Source: Pseudomonadota bacterium (lineage in GTDB: Bacteria > Pseudomonadota > Alphaproteobacteria > Caulobacterales > Caulobacteraceae). From it: a DNA stretch of 22,341 bases. The first letter of the stretch is position 1. The number at the start of each line of letters is the position of its first letter. The notes beneath the pieces were generated by a model. That model did not search any database. It was not told the origin of the DNA and saw only the letters and a program-made list of their open reading frames with translations. The position numbers were made by a program, and so were the translations under genes. Where the stretch lies: the NCBI GenBank assembly GCA_023424215.1, contig JAFAEC010000228.1, positions 1 through 22,341 of the forward strand, written 5' to 3'. Shown here one piece after another: positions 13,409 through 21,230 of the stretch.

Positions 13409-13947
13409 GACCGCCTTGGCCGGAACCACCGCGGCGCCGCGGGCGGGGCGCAGTTGCGTTGCATCCCCACCCCCTTCAGGAAGGCCCGCCGCATGCGGCC
13501 GGCCTGGATGGCTGACTGCACGTGGCGGCTGTGGCGCTCGGCCCCTGTCAGGCGACGGATCCAGCTGCGCCCGGGAATGAAGTCGGTAGTGGTGTCGCGC
13601 ACGGCGGCCAGCGCCGCGGAGGACGCCGCGTCGGCGGCCCGTTCGCTGGCGTAGGAGCCATCGGGCACCGGCGGCTCGTCCGTGTCCGGCCCGAGCGCCC
13701 CGTCCAGCCGCGCGATCTCGGCGCCGATGGTCGCGCACTGGTCCAGATTGCGCAGGTCGTAGGGATTGCCCTCCGCCTGCAGCAGGACGGTCGGGATGTG
13801 ATCCCGGCGCAGGTTCAGATCCTCGAGCGGCGCCGTGAGCGCATTGCCCAGCCCGTCGCCGAAGTCGCGCCCGCCCTGGGCCGCCGAGGCGCCGGCGTTG
13901 CAGCCCATGAGGGCGAGGACGGGCAGGAGCAGGACGAGGCGGCGCAT
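13405..13947 (-). CDS. Putative lipoprotein of unknown function
   Basis: The 180-residue product starts MRRLVLLLPVLALMGCNAG, a classic lipoprotein signal peptide with lipobox LMGC (lipidated Cys at residue 16). The mature part contains LGNALTAPLEDLNLRRDHIP and an Ala-rich helix, and ends with a basic tail (WFRPRRS). No known domain was recognised. It is probably anchored to a periplasmic membrane face. The ATG at 13947 was preferred to a TTG four codons upstream because the signal peptide then begins M-R-R. The stop codon TAG lies in the last unit of the heptad repeat, so the C-terminal residues may have been altered when the repeat arrived. The residues just before the stop are not recognisably conserved. 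Confidence 0.75.
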   Translation of the reverse strand: MRRLVLLLPVLALMGCNAGASAAQGGRDFGDGLGNALTAPLEDLNLRRDHIPTVLLQAEGNPYDLRNLDQCATIGAEIARLDGALGPDTDEPPVPDGSYASERAADAASSAALAAVRDTTTDFIPGRSWIRRLTGAERHSRHVQSAIQAGRMRRAFLKGVGMQRNCAPPAAPRWFRPRRS

Positions 13948-14002
13948 GGCCGCACTCAACCACGTCGATCGACGCGGCGGAAGCGCGACCGTAGCGCGCG
14001 GC

Positions 14003-14335
14003 TTAGCTCGCCGAGCCGGTCTTCAGACGCTGCTGGTTGCCGGCCCGGGTCTTCGGTCCCTGCCCGCTGTCGATCTCTGTATTGCGGGGTCGATTGCGGT
14101 TGGTGCCGCCCAACTGGACGTCGTCGGCGCCCAGCGCGTCGCCCTCGTCCATATAGTCGGCGACCTCGCCCGCCGCCGGCGGAGCAAGCGTGGAGTCGGC
14201 CACGTCCGGCGCGGCGTAGGCGCGCGGCTCCGGCCGGCGGGCCTCGCCGCTGGCCGGCTGGTCGCCCGGGGCGATCGGGTCGGTGACGGCGTTCTGGGCC
14301 GTGGCCTTGGAGGAATCGACGTTCTGGTGCGGCAT
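14003..14335 (-). CDS. Small hydrophilic, probably disordered protein
   Basis: The 110-residue product is not recognised. It is rich in Ala, Pro, Gly, Asp, Asn and Gln, and has no hydrophobic span, no signal peptide and no cysteine. It carries a short acidic middle (DYMDEGDALGADD) and a basic, Asn-rich end (GGTNRNRPRN...KTRAGNQQRLKTG). That composition predicts a largely unstructured cytoplasmic protein. The start is well supported by AAGGAG (in AGAAGGAGCCCGGCC) just before the ATG. It lies between the lipoprotein gene (55 bp downstream) and the hydrolase gene (67 bp upstream), all on the minus strand. No function is proposed. Confidence 0.65.
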   Translation of the reverse strand: MPHQNVDSSKATAQNAVTDPIAPGDQPASGEARRPEPRAYAAPDVADSTLAPPAAGEVADYMDEGDALGADDVQLGGTNRNRPRNTEIDSGQGPKTRAGNQQRLKTGSAS

Positions 14336-14402
14336 GGCCGGGCTCCTTCTGGGACGTGTCAGGAAAACCCGCCCCCTCCGGAGCCGTTCCGCGCCCCGGT
14401 CG

Positions 14403-15347
14403 TCAGGGCGCGAGAAAGGCCGCGACGTCGGCGGCGAAGCGTTCCGGGTCCTCCACGAACATGAAGTGGCCGCGACCCTCGTATTCCACGATCCGCGCGT
14501 CCGGCAGCCGCGCGACCAGCTCCCGCTGCGGTTCGACCACGGTCTGGAAATCGGCCAGTCCCGCCACCACCAGGGTGGGCATGACGAGGCGCGCGGGCCG
14601 CTCGAAGCGATACGCCATCAGTCCGCCCTGACCGAACAACACCCGCCCCATCTCGCCGGTGTTGCGCAGTCCGCCCCCGGCGTCGGTCTCGTCGACCAGC
14701 CGTTGCGTGGCCGGATCGGGGAACATGGCCCCGTCGATGAAGGCGCGGTCGGCGACGAAGGGATTGCAGCGGGCCCGCGAGCCCTGCGGCCGCGCCGCCA
14801 CGGCGCGTTCGTAGGTCGCCGGCTCCAGCCGCTGCAGGCGGACGCATTGCAGGTCCATCGCCGCGGGAAGATCCGGCGCGGCCGCGACCAGCACCATCCG
14901 CTCGACCCGCTCCGGATGGGCGGCGGCGTATTCCAGCGCGAGGATGGTCCCGAAGCTGTGCCCGACCAGCGACAGGCGCTCGACGCCCCACGCCCGGCGC
15001 AGCTGCTCCAGATCGTCGACCAGCAGGTCCAGACTGTAGGCCTCGTTCCACGGCCGCTCGGAGCGGCCGCTGCCGCGCTGGTCCAGATAGACCATGCGCA
15101 GGTCGCGCTCGAGCGTCGGCCCCGCGAAGCGCGCGAAGGTCTGGCTCCCCTGCCCCGGGCCGCCGTGCAGGAAGACCACCGGCGTGCCGTCGTCCCGGCC
15201 GGCCACGCGATACCAGAGCCGAACGTCGTTCACGACGGCCTGGTGCTCCCCCACCGCGAGGGCGACGCCGGGCTCTGCCCGGGCGGCCGCGGGCGGAATC
15301 ATGAGGACAAGGGCGGCCGCGACGGCCCGGAAGAGATGGATCGGCAA
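14403..15347 (-). CDS. Secreted alpha/beta hydrolase, proline iminopeptidase-like
   Basis: The product is an alpha/beta-hydrolase with a signal peptide (PIHLFRAVAAALVLMIPPAAARA), so it acts in the periplasm or outside. The fold motifs are the oxyanion segment FLHGGPGQGSQTF, YLDQRGSGRS, and the nucleophile elbow GHSFG, followed by an acid in GLADFQ and a catalytic histidine in GRGHFMF. The HGGPG...DQRG(S/C)GRS combination is typical of the S33 prolyl aminopeptidase group, but many members are esterases or hydrolases of other substrates. The start is probably the TTG at 15347, which has GGAG six bases upstream. A GTG four codons further up (15359) would give 318 residues and overlaps that site. 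Two internal cysteines (in LQCVRLQ and RARCNP) could form a disulfide. Confidence 0.87.
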   Translation of the reverse strand: MPIHLFRAVAAALVLMIPPAAARAEPGVALAVGEHQAVVNDVRLWYRVAGRDDGTPVVFLHGGPGQGSQTFARFAGPTLERDLRMVYLDQRGSGRSERPWNEAYSLDLLVDDLEQLRRAWGVERLSLVGHSFGTILALEYAAAHPERVERMVLVAAAPDLPAAMDLQCVRLQRLEPATYERAVAARPQGSRARCNPFVADRAFIDGAMFPDPATQRLVDETDAGGGLRNTGEMGRVLFGQGGLMAYRFERPARLVMPTLVVAGLADFQTVVEPQRELVARLPDARIVEYEGRGHFMFVEDPERFAADVAAFLAP

Positions 15348-15437
15348 GACGGACTCCACGAGGGACAGGTCCGGTCATGAGGCCGCCACCGCAACTCATG
15401 GATGCAGTGTCTGGCGATTTTCGCTGAAAAGGGGCGA

Positions 15438-15514
15438 TGGTACGTCCCCTGGGACTCGAACCCAGGACCCCCTGATTAAAAGTCAGGTGCTCTAACCAGC
15501 TGAGCTAGGGACGC
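15438..15514 (-). tRNA. tRNA-Lys (anticodon UUU)
   Basis: The minus strand folds as a complete tRNA. The acceptor stem GCGTCCC pairs with GGGACGT (G1-U72 wobble at the end). The D-arm has GCTCAGCTGGTTAGAGC, and the anticodon stem CCTGA/TCAGG frames the loop CTTTTAA with anticodon TTT (15478-15480). The T-arm is CCTGG-GTTCGAG-TCCCAGG, and the 3' end A-CCA is encoded. It reads lysine codons AAA and AAG and is the substrate of the class I LysRS encoded 5 kb away. No direct repeat of its 3' end or integrase gene was seen, so there is no sign of use as an integration site. Confidence 0.96.
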
Positions 15515-15544
15515 ATCGCGACAGGCGGCGGTCGCCGCGAGGGG

Positions 15545-15573
15545 GTTCTGTCCTGTCATCCCGTCGGGGTCAA
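15545..15573 (-). promoter_or_regulatory. Possible promoter of tRNA-Lys
   Basis: On the minus strand TTGACC (15573-15568) matches the -35 consensus at 5/6. Seventeen bases later CAGAAC (15550-15545) is a poor -10 (3/6). Transcription would start about 25 bases before the tRNA. The position is right for a tRNA promoter, but the -10 is weak. Confidence 0.35.
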
Positions 15574-15658
15574 GCGCACGGCGGGGTTCGTCGGCGTGGA
15601 AAGCCCGCCTTAACTCCCGAGGAACAAGGATACGCCAACCGGGGCCGTGGAGACGTGC

Positions 15659-16060
15659 GTGGTGATCACACTTTCGGCCGACACCACTCGCCGCCGGATC
15701 ATCGTCGCCGTGGCCGACGGCGCGCGCGAGCGTCATCTCCAGGCGGCGATCCGTACGGCCCTCGCCGACCATCCGGAGTGGGCGCGATGGGACTGGATCA
15801 TCGACGACGATGGCCGCCTCGAGGATCTCACGGTCGAGGGCCTGCAGGCGGCCGCGGAGGCGTTCAGGGCTGCGGGGTCCGAAGGGGCCGACGCCCTGAC
15901 CGCCGTCGTCACCAACGACCGGTTCTTCGGCGAGATGGCGCACCTTCTCGACCTGTCGTTCAGCGGCAGGCGCCATCTCGCCGCGCCGTCGCTGCAGGCT
16001 GCCCTCGCTCTCCTCGACCGTCTCCGGGGTGCGTCCGACTCCCCGGCGGCGACCGCCTGA
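15659..16060 (+). CDS. Small alpha/beta protein of unknown function
   Basis: The roughly 133-residue product is not firmly recognised. The pattern is beta-strand (VITLSADTTRRRIIVAVA), helix (ARERHLQAAIRTALADH), strand (WDWIIDDDG), helix (VEGLQAAAEAFRAAG), strand (ALTAVVTND), and a last helix (LQAALALLDRL). This alternation suggests a STAS/SpoIIAA-like small alpha/beta fold, but no diagnostic motif was seen. There is no signal peptide or membrane segment. Several GTG starts are possible; 15659 was chosen because GGAG (15649-15652) lies six bases upstream. 15662 is nearly as good, and 15647 would bury that site. It precedes the racemase gene by 38 bp on the same strand and may be cotranscribed. 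Confidence 0.7.
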   Translation: MVITLSADTTRRRIIVAVADGARERHLQAAIRTALADHPEWARWDWIIDDDGRLEDLTVEGLQAAAEAFRAAGSEGADALTAVVTNDRFFGEMAHLLDLSFSGRRHLAAPSLQAALALLDRLRGASDSPAATA

Positions 16061-16098
16061 GCCGGGCATGGACGGCCACACGGCGTCCCGGTAGTCAA

Positions 16099-17187
16099 AT
16101 GCCCATGAAACCTCTCGCCGGCGTCCGCATCCTCGAGTTCGACGGCCTCGGTCCCGTGACCTTCGCCGGCATGGTGCTGGCCGACATGGGGGCCGAAGTG
16201 CTGCGTCTGACCCGCAGCGCCGCCGCCGGGGCTCCGGTCTTCGCCGATGTCGGCGGCGAGGTGCTGCACCGGGGCCGCGCGGCGGTCGAGGTGAACCTGA
16301 AGGACCCGGCGGATCACGCCCGTGTGCTCGATCTCGCCGCCGCCGCCGACGCGGTGATCGAAGGCTTTCGCCCCGGCGTCCTGGAGCGGCTCGGGCTGGG
16401 GCCGGCCGCGTTGCAGGCCCGGAACCCCCGGCTGGTCGTCGGCCGCGTCACCGGCTGGGGCCAGTCCGGACCGCTGGCCTCGACCGTCGGGCACGACCTC
16501 AACTACATCGCCCTCTCCGGCGCGCTCCATCCGACGGGCGAGCCCGACCGGCCGCCGCGGCCGCCGCTGAATCTGGTCGGCGACTATGGCGGCGGCGCGA
16601 TGTTCCTCGTCGCCGGCGTGCTCGCCGCCCTGCTCGCGGCCCGGAGCACCGGTCGGGGTCGGGTGGTGGACGCCGCCATGACCGATGGCTCGGCCCTGCT
16701 GACCAGCCTGTTCCACGCCTTCCGCGCGCGCGGCCTGTGGAGCGACGCCCGCGGCGCCAACCTGCTGGACGGCGGGGCGCCCTTCTATCGCTGCTACACC
16801 TGCCGGGACGGCGGGTTCGTGGCCGTCGGCGCGCTGGAGCCCCAGTTCTACGCCGCCCTTCTGGCCGGGCTCGGCATCCCGGCCGAGGAAGCGCCGCAGT
16901 TCGATCTGACGGGCCGGGCGGCCCTGCACGCCCGTTTCGAAGCCGTGTTCGCCAGCCGCGATCGCGATGAATGGGCCGCTCTTTTCGCGGGGACCGACGC
17001 CTGCGTCACGCCGGTCCTGTCCCTCGGGGAGGCGCCGCTCCATCCGCACAACGTGGCGCGCGGAACCTTCGTCGAGAGCGGCGTGGTCCAGCCGGCGCCC
17101 GCGCCGCGCTTCGGCGGGCAAACGCCCGAACCGTCTGCGCAGCCGGAGCCCCTGGCCCTCGCCGACGCCGTCGCCCGCTGGGCCTGA
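16099..17187 (+). CDS. Alpha-methylacyl-CoA racemase (CaiB/BaiF CoA-transferase superfamily)
   Basis: This 362-residue enzyme should interconvert (2R)- and (2S)-2-methylacyl-CoA esters, which are intermediates in degrading branched-chain fatty acids and sterol-like side chains. The three catalytic motifs of the Mycobacterium tuberculosis enzyme MCR are all present at a constant offset of six: H132 in GHDLNYIALSGAL (MCR H126), D162 in NLVGDYGGGAMF (D156), and E247 in VGALEPQFY (E241). This favours racemase over the CoA-transferases, which carry an aspartyl nucleophile in another context. An ATG two codons downstream (16105) is an equally good start; no strong Shine-Dalgarno is seen for either. 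The stop codon directly abuts that of the convergent kinase gene (TGA|TCA), leaving no room for a terminator. Confidence 0.92.
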   Translation: MPMKPLAGVRILEFDGLGPVTFAGMVLADMGAEVLRLTRSAAAGAPVFADVGGEVLHRGRAAVEVNLKDPADHARVLDLAAAADAVIEGFRPGVLERLGLGPAALQARNPRLVVGRVTGWGQSGPLASTVGHDLNYIALSGALHPTGEPDRPPRPPLNLVGDYGGGAMFLVAGVLAALLAARSTGRGRVVDAAMTDGSALLTSLFHAFRARGLWSDARGANLLDGGAPFYRCYTCRDGGFVAVGALEPQFYAALLAGLGIPAEEAPQFDLTGRAALHARFEAVFASRDRDEWAALFAGTDACVTPVLSLGEAPLHPHNVARGTFVESGVVQPAPAPRFGGQTPEPSAQPEPLALADAVARWA

Positions 17188-18921
17188 TCAGGCCACGGCG
17201 CTCTCCGCCGGGTCCGCCGGCCGCCGGCAAGCGCCGGCCAAGGTCTCGGTTAGCAGCGCCGGATCGATCGGCTTGGTCAGGAAGGCGTGCACCCCGACCG
17301 CGTCCCACGCCGTCTTGTGGGTGTCGAGCGCGTTGGCGGTCAGGGCGATGATTGGCGTGTCCGCGTTCAGCCCCTCCTGCCGCAACCGTCGCGCCGCCTC
17401 CAGCCCGTCCATCACCGGCATCTGCATGTCCATCAGCACGGCGTCGAACCGCTCGAGCCGGGCCGCCTCGACCGCCTCCGCGCCGTTCGCGACCAGCGTC
17501 AGACGACAGCCATGCGGCTCCAGAAGGAGCGTCAGGATGCGCCGGTTCACCTCATGATCGTCGGCCGCCAGGATGACACGGCCGCGCAGGCTCCCGGCCT
17601 CGGCGCCCGCGAGTTCGGTCGGCGCGGCCTCTTCGGGTGCGACCTCAACCGGCAGGACGAGGGTGAAGGTCGAGCCCTCGCCCTCCCGGCTTTCCACATT
17701 CAGTGTGCCACCCATAATCTCCGCCAGCTTGCGGCTGATCGACAATCCCAGGCCGGTGCCGCCGTAGCGGCGCGTGGTGCCGGCGTCGGCCTGTTCAAAG
17801 CTGTTGAACATGTGCGGCAGCCGCTCCGCCGGGATGCCGCAGCCGGTGTCGGCCACGGCGATCGACAGCCGCTCCCCGTCCCAGCGCGCCCGGACGCGAA
17901 TCTCGCCGCTGGCGGTGAACTTCACCGCATTGGACATCAGGTTGAACAGGATCTGCTGGAAGCGCAGCGGATCGGTGCGCACGGCGACGGGCACACTGTC
18001 GTCGACATCCATTGCCAGCCACACCCCGGCCGCGGCGGCCCGGGGCTCCCACAGCCGGCACAACGCCGTCAGCCGGTCCCGCACATTCATCGGGGCGTTC
18101 TCCAGCTCCATCTTCCCGGCCTCGATCTTCGAGAAGTCGAGCACGTCGTTGAGCAGGCCCATCAGCACGTCGCTGGCGTCGGTCAGCATGCCGACGTGTT
18201 CGCGTTGCGCCTCGTCCAGCCGGGTGCGCCGCAACAGGTTGGCGGCCGAGATCACCGCATTCATCGGCGTGCGTATCTCGTGGCTGATCACGGCCAGGAA
18301 GTCGGACTTCGCGGCGCTGGCCACCTCGGCCCGCCGCCGCGCCTCCTGGGCGGCGTCGCGCGCGGTCTGCAGCTCTTCGGTCGTCGAGGTGCTCTGCCGC
18401 ACGGCGACCACCAGATGGCTCATGTAGAGCAGGCAACCAATAGTGATGAACAGCTCGTGCCAGCTACCGCGGGCGATCGCGCTGATGACCGGCAGGCCCA
18501 GGAAGTAGGCTCCATGGGTGGCCACAGCTGCGATCAGCACCGGTCGCGCCCGGTGCATGTGCAGGCTGACGTGCAGCAGGCCCCCCGCGACCTGGATGAG
18601 GGCGAACACCCGGCCCACCTCGCCCCCGAAGAACCACAGGTAGCCGGCGATGCCGGAATAGATGGCGACGCAGGCCGCGGTCACCGCGCAGGCCAAAACG
18701 ACCATCGCCCGCCCCGGCTCTTCCTCGGGGCGCTTCAGGAAGCGGCGGAAGACCAGCCAGTCCACCGCCTGACTGCCGACCACCGCGATGAACCAGACGA
18801 GCGGCCAGACGGTCGGGGCCACGAACCAGGCGGTGGTCCCGATAAAGGCCGCCAGGGCGATCCGCGTCTTCAGCTCGCGATGGCGCACCCGGGCGACGAG
18901 GGCGTAGGCGGATTCAGTCAT
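17188..18921 (-). CDS. Membrane hybrid histidine kinase/response regulator
   Basis: The 577-residue protein has an N-terminal membrane sensor of about six spans (near 20-40, 40-57, 71-89, 90-120, 128-150 and 155-174) with no extended periplasmic domain. A coiled linker (180-205) follows, then HisKA with H214 in SHEIRTPMN. The HATPase has N331, DTGCGIP (358-364) and YGGTGLGLS (386-394). The receiver domain has D454/D455, phospho-acceptor D498 and K550. All catalytic residues are present, so it should autophosphorylate and pass phosphate to its own receiver; no histidine phosphotransfer protein or regulator gene is adjacent. The start ATG has GGAG seven bases upstream, but both lie in a stable hairpin, suggesting translational control. 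Sharing no periplasmic domain, it may sense a membrane or redox cue. Confidence 0.93.
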   Translation of the reverse strand: MTESAYALVARVRHRELKTRIALAAFIGTTAWFVAPTVWPLVWFIAVVGSQAVDWLVFRRFLKRPEEEPGRAMVVLACAVTAACVAIYSGIAGYLWFFGGEVGRVFALIQVAGGLLHVSLHMHRARPVLIAAVATHGAYFLGLPVISAIARGSWHELFITIGCLLYMSHLVVAVRQSTSTTEELQTARDAAQEARRRAEVASAAKSDFLAVISHEIRTPMNAVISAANLLRRTRLDEAQREHVGMLTDASDVLMGLLNDVLDFSKIEAGKMELENAPMNVRDRLTALCRLWEPRAAAAGVWLAMDVDDSVPVAVRTDPLRFQQILFNLMSNAVKFTASGEIRVRARWDGERLSIAVADTGCGIPAERLPHMFNSFEQADAGTTRRYGGTGLGLSISRKLAEIMGGTLNVESREGEGSTFTLVLPVEVAPEEAAPTELAGAEAGSLRGRVILAADDHEVNRRILTLLLEPHGCRLTLVANGAEAVEAARLERFDAVLMDMQMPVMDGLEAARRLRQEGLNADTPIIALTANALDTHKTAWDAVGVHAFLTKPIDPALLTETLAGACRRPADPAESAVA

Positions 18922-18950
18922 GCACAATCTCCGGTTTCGGAGTGTGCACG
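18919..18950 (-). promoter_or_regulatory. Translation-control hairpin over the ribosome-binding site and AUG of the membrane kinase
   Basis: On the transcript CGUGCACA pairs with UGUGCAUG (8 bp, one G-U), and CUCCG pairs with CGGAG (5 bp), around an AAAC loop with a two-base AU bulge. The GGAG Shine-Dalgarno and all three bases of the start codon are inside the stem. This is the layout of RNA thermometers and other start-site-masking elements. The pairing is read directly; the regulation is inference. Confidence 0.6.
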
Positions 18951-19094
18951 CGCAAATCGAAAGGATTGGTTGTCGCCGCCGCCCGGCAAGACAAGGCTTG
19001 ACCGCCGGCGCGGCCGGTGATGTCTGCGGCAGGCGCGGCATGGAACAGGCTGAAATCCCGCGCGTTGGAACGCCGATCCGGGGGAGCTTCGCCG

Positions 19095-19358
19095 ATGAAA
19101 CGACTTCTTGTTCTCGCCGCCGCATTCGGCGCCCTGGCCGTCGCCGCCTGCGACGAGCCCTACGCGGGCGAGGACGTCGAAACCTACCAGCCCCCGGTGG
19201 AGGAGCCGGTCGCGCCGGCCGCGGAGGATTCCGCCGCCGACGCCGCGGCGGCCGCCCCCGCCGAAACCCCTCCGCCCGTGGATCAAGGCGCCCTGCCGGC
19301 CGACAAGCGCACCTCCGAGGAGTCCGTGCAGCCGGAGAGCGAGACGCTCTTCTACTGA
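19095..19358 (+). CDS. Small acidic lipoprotein
   Basis: The 87-residue product starts MKRLLVLAAAFGALAVAAC, a lipoprotein signal with lipobox AVAAC (lipidated Cys19). The mature part, about 69 residues, is rich in Glu, Ala, Pro and Asp with no predicted fold (EEPVAPAAEDSAADAAAAAP then TPPPVDQG), and ends SETLFY. It is probably an extended tether on a membrane surface facing the periplasm. GGGGGAG before the ATG supports the start; an upstream in-frame extension lacks a signal peptide. It lies 84 bp before tamA on the same strand and may be expressed with it, so an envelope role is plausible but unproven. Confidence 0.78.
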   Translation: MKRLLVLAAAFGALAVAACDEPYAGEDVETYQPPVEEPVAPAAEDSAADAAAAAPAETPPPVDQGALPADKRTSEESVQPESETLFY

Positions 19359-19442
19359 CCGCGCCCTCGCCCCGGGTGACCGCAACGGCGAGGAAGCGCC
19401 GTCTGGAACGAGGGCCCTCCGCCCGCTGATCAAGGTTCGAGT

Positions 19443-21230
19443 TTGCCGTCACGCTCCGCCCTGTTCCTGCTTAGCGTGGCGGGCCTGGCCGCCGCCTCCG
19501 ACGCGGCCGCCGATCCGCGCGCACAGATACGCGGCGAGATGGACGCCGAGTTGCGCGCCCAGCTGGAACGGGCGATCGGCGAGGTCGACGCCCCGCCCTC
19601 CAACCGCTTCGAGGCGCGCCGCCGTGCTCGCGGCGCCATGGAGGCCGCGGAAGCCCTGCTCCGCTCCGAGGGCTATTATCAGCCGGTGCTCGAGGACGTG
19701 GTCGAGGGCGAGGAGACGCCGGTGGCCATCGTCGACGTCACGCCCGGGCCGCGCTTCGAGCTCACGCCTCCGGCGATCAACTGGCTCACCCCCGCCCCTG
19801 ACCCCAACGTGGCCGCCGAGGTCAGCGCGGGGCTCGACCTGTCGGCCGGCGAGCCGGGGCGGGCCGTCGACGTCATCGCCGCCGAGGGCCGCATCGTCGC
19901 CGGCCTGACCCGGCGCGGCCACGCCGACGCCCGCGCCGAACCGCGCCGCGTCGTCGTCGATCACGCCACCTTCACCGTCCAGCCGACCTACAACATCGCG
20001 GCCGGGCCGCTGGTGCGCCTCGACGGCATCCGGCTGGAGACCAGCGGCCCCACCCGGCCCAACTGGGTCGCCGGCCTGGCCCCCTGGTCCGAGGGGGAGG
20101 TCTACGACCCCGAGGACGTCGCCGAGCTGGAGCGCCGCCTGCTCGAGACGGGCGTCTACGACGGCGTCGGCGTGGCGCTGGCGCCCGCCGCCCAGACCAC
20201 GGCCGACGGGCATCGCCCGATCGTCGTCACCCTGACCGACCGGCCGCGCCGCATCCTCGAGGCCGGTGCCACCTTCTCCACCGCCGAAGGATCGGGCGTC
20301 GACCTGCTGTGGACCTGGCACAACCGCTTCGGCCGCGCCGACACCCTCGTCTGGCAGGCCCGCGTCGCCGACATCGACAGCCGCCTCGGAGCGGATCTCA
20401 GCCTGCCGCACTGGGGGCGTCCCGGCCGCACCCTGCGGCTCTCGGGCGCGGTGCTCAACGAGGACACCGACGCCTACCGGCGCACCGCCGTGGCGCTCGC
20501 CGCCGACCTGCGCCAGCGCCTCGGCAAGACCTCCTGGTTCAGCTACGGCGTCGGCGTGGACGCCGGCCGCTACGACGAGAACCGCTTCGATCCCGTCACC
20601 CAGGCGCCGATCAACTTCGAGCGCGATCTGGTCATCCTGACGGGCCGCGGCAGCGCCTATCTCGACCGTTCCGACGACCCGCTGGACCCGACCACCGGCT
20701 GGCGCCTTTCCGGCTCGGCCCAGCCCACCCTGGTCGGCGGCCAGGGCAGCTCCGCCTTCGTCCGCGCCGAGGCCCAGGCCACCGCCTACCTGCCGCTGCA
20801 GGACAACGCCACGACCGTGCTCGCCGGCCGCGTCCGCCTCGGCTCGATCATCGGCGGCGAGGAGCTGACCGTCCCCTCCGACCGCCTGTTCTACTCCGGC
20901 GGCGGCGGCTCGGTGCGTGGCTACGAGTACCAGGGCGTCGGTCCGCGCCTGCCCGACAACACCCCGCGCGGCGGGATCAGCCTGTTCGAGGCGGCGGTCG
21001 AGGTCCGGCGCGACCTGTGGCGCAACTTCCAGGGCGTCGCCTTCGTCGACGCCGGGGCCATCGGATTTCAGGAGACCCCGAACTTCAACAACCTGCGCTA
21101 CGGCGCGGGCTTCGGCGTGCGCTATCGCCTGCCCTTCGGGCCGATCCGCGCCGATGTCGCCTTCCCCATCGACCGCCGCGAGGGCGACGCCGACTTCCAG
21201 ATCTACGTCAGCATCGGGCAGGCGTTTTGA
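19443..21230 (+). CDS. tamA: TamA, Omp85-family outer-membrane assembly protein
   Basis: The 595-residue protein has a signal peptide (about 1-23, ending DAAA), periplasmic POTRA-type repeats (about 25-270; for example EALLRSEGYYQPVLEDVVEG and ELERRLLETGVYDGVGVALAP), and a C-terminal 16-strand-type barrel (about 275-595). The Omp85 hallmark VRGY (491-494 in GGGGSVRGYEYQGVGP) is present, and the final residue is Phe in YVSIGQAF, the usual BAM recognition end. TamA works with TamB to insert or transport outer-membrane components, including some autotransporters and probably phospholipids. The start is a TTG; the signal peptide begins directly after it and no ATG or GTG is in a suitable place. 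The stop overlaps the tamB start by four bases (TTGA), which fixes the operon. Confidence 0.93.
   Translation: MPSRSALFLLSVAGLAAASDAAADPRAQIRGEMDAELRAQLERAIGEVDAPPSNRFEARRRARGAMEAAEALLRSEGYYQPVLEDVVEGEETPVAIVDVTPGPRFELTPPAINWLTPAPDPNVAAEVSAGLDLSAGEPGRAVDVIAAEGRIVAGLTRRGHADARAEPRRVVVDHATFTVQPTYNIAAGPLVRLDGIRLETSGPTRPNWVAGLAPWSEGEVYDPEDVAELERRLLETGVYDGVGVALAPAAQTTADGHRPIVVTLTDRPRRILEAGATFSTAEGSGVDLLWTWHNRFGRADTLVWQARVADIDSRLGADLSLPHWGRPGRTLRLSGAVLNEDTDAYRRTAVALAADLRQRLGKTSWFSYGVGVDAGRYDENRFDPVTQAPINFERDLVILTGRGSAYLDRSDDPLDPTTGWRLSGSAQPTLVGGQGSSAFVRAEAQATAYLPLQDNATTVLAGRVRLGSIIGGEELTVPSDRLFYSGGGGSVRGYEYQGVGPRLPDNTPRGGISLFEAAVEVRRDLWRNFQGVAFVDAGAIGFQETPNFNNLRYGAGFGVRYRLPFGPIRADVAFPIDRREGDADFQIYVSIGQAF

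Noticed and set aside
14283..15380. A long plus-strand frame opposite the alpha/beta hydrolase
   Set aside because: The minus-strand hydrolase has complete catalytic motifs and a signal peptide; the plus frame is low-complexity shadow.
15438..15514. tRNA-Lys as an integration site of a genomic island
   Set aside because: No integrase, no direct repeat of the tRNA 3' end and no foreign gene cargo are seen on either side.
17287..19020. A 577-codon plus-strand frame opposite the membrane kinase
   Set aside because: It mirrors the kinase codons, is His/Arg/Gln/Gly-rich with no domain, and the kinase on the minus strand has every catalytic motif.
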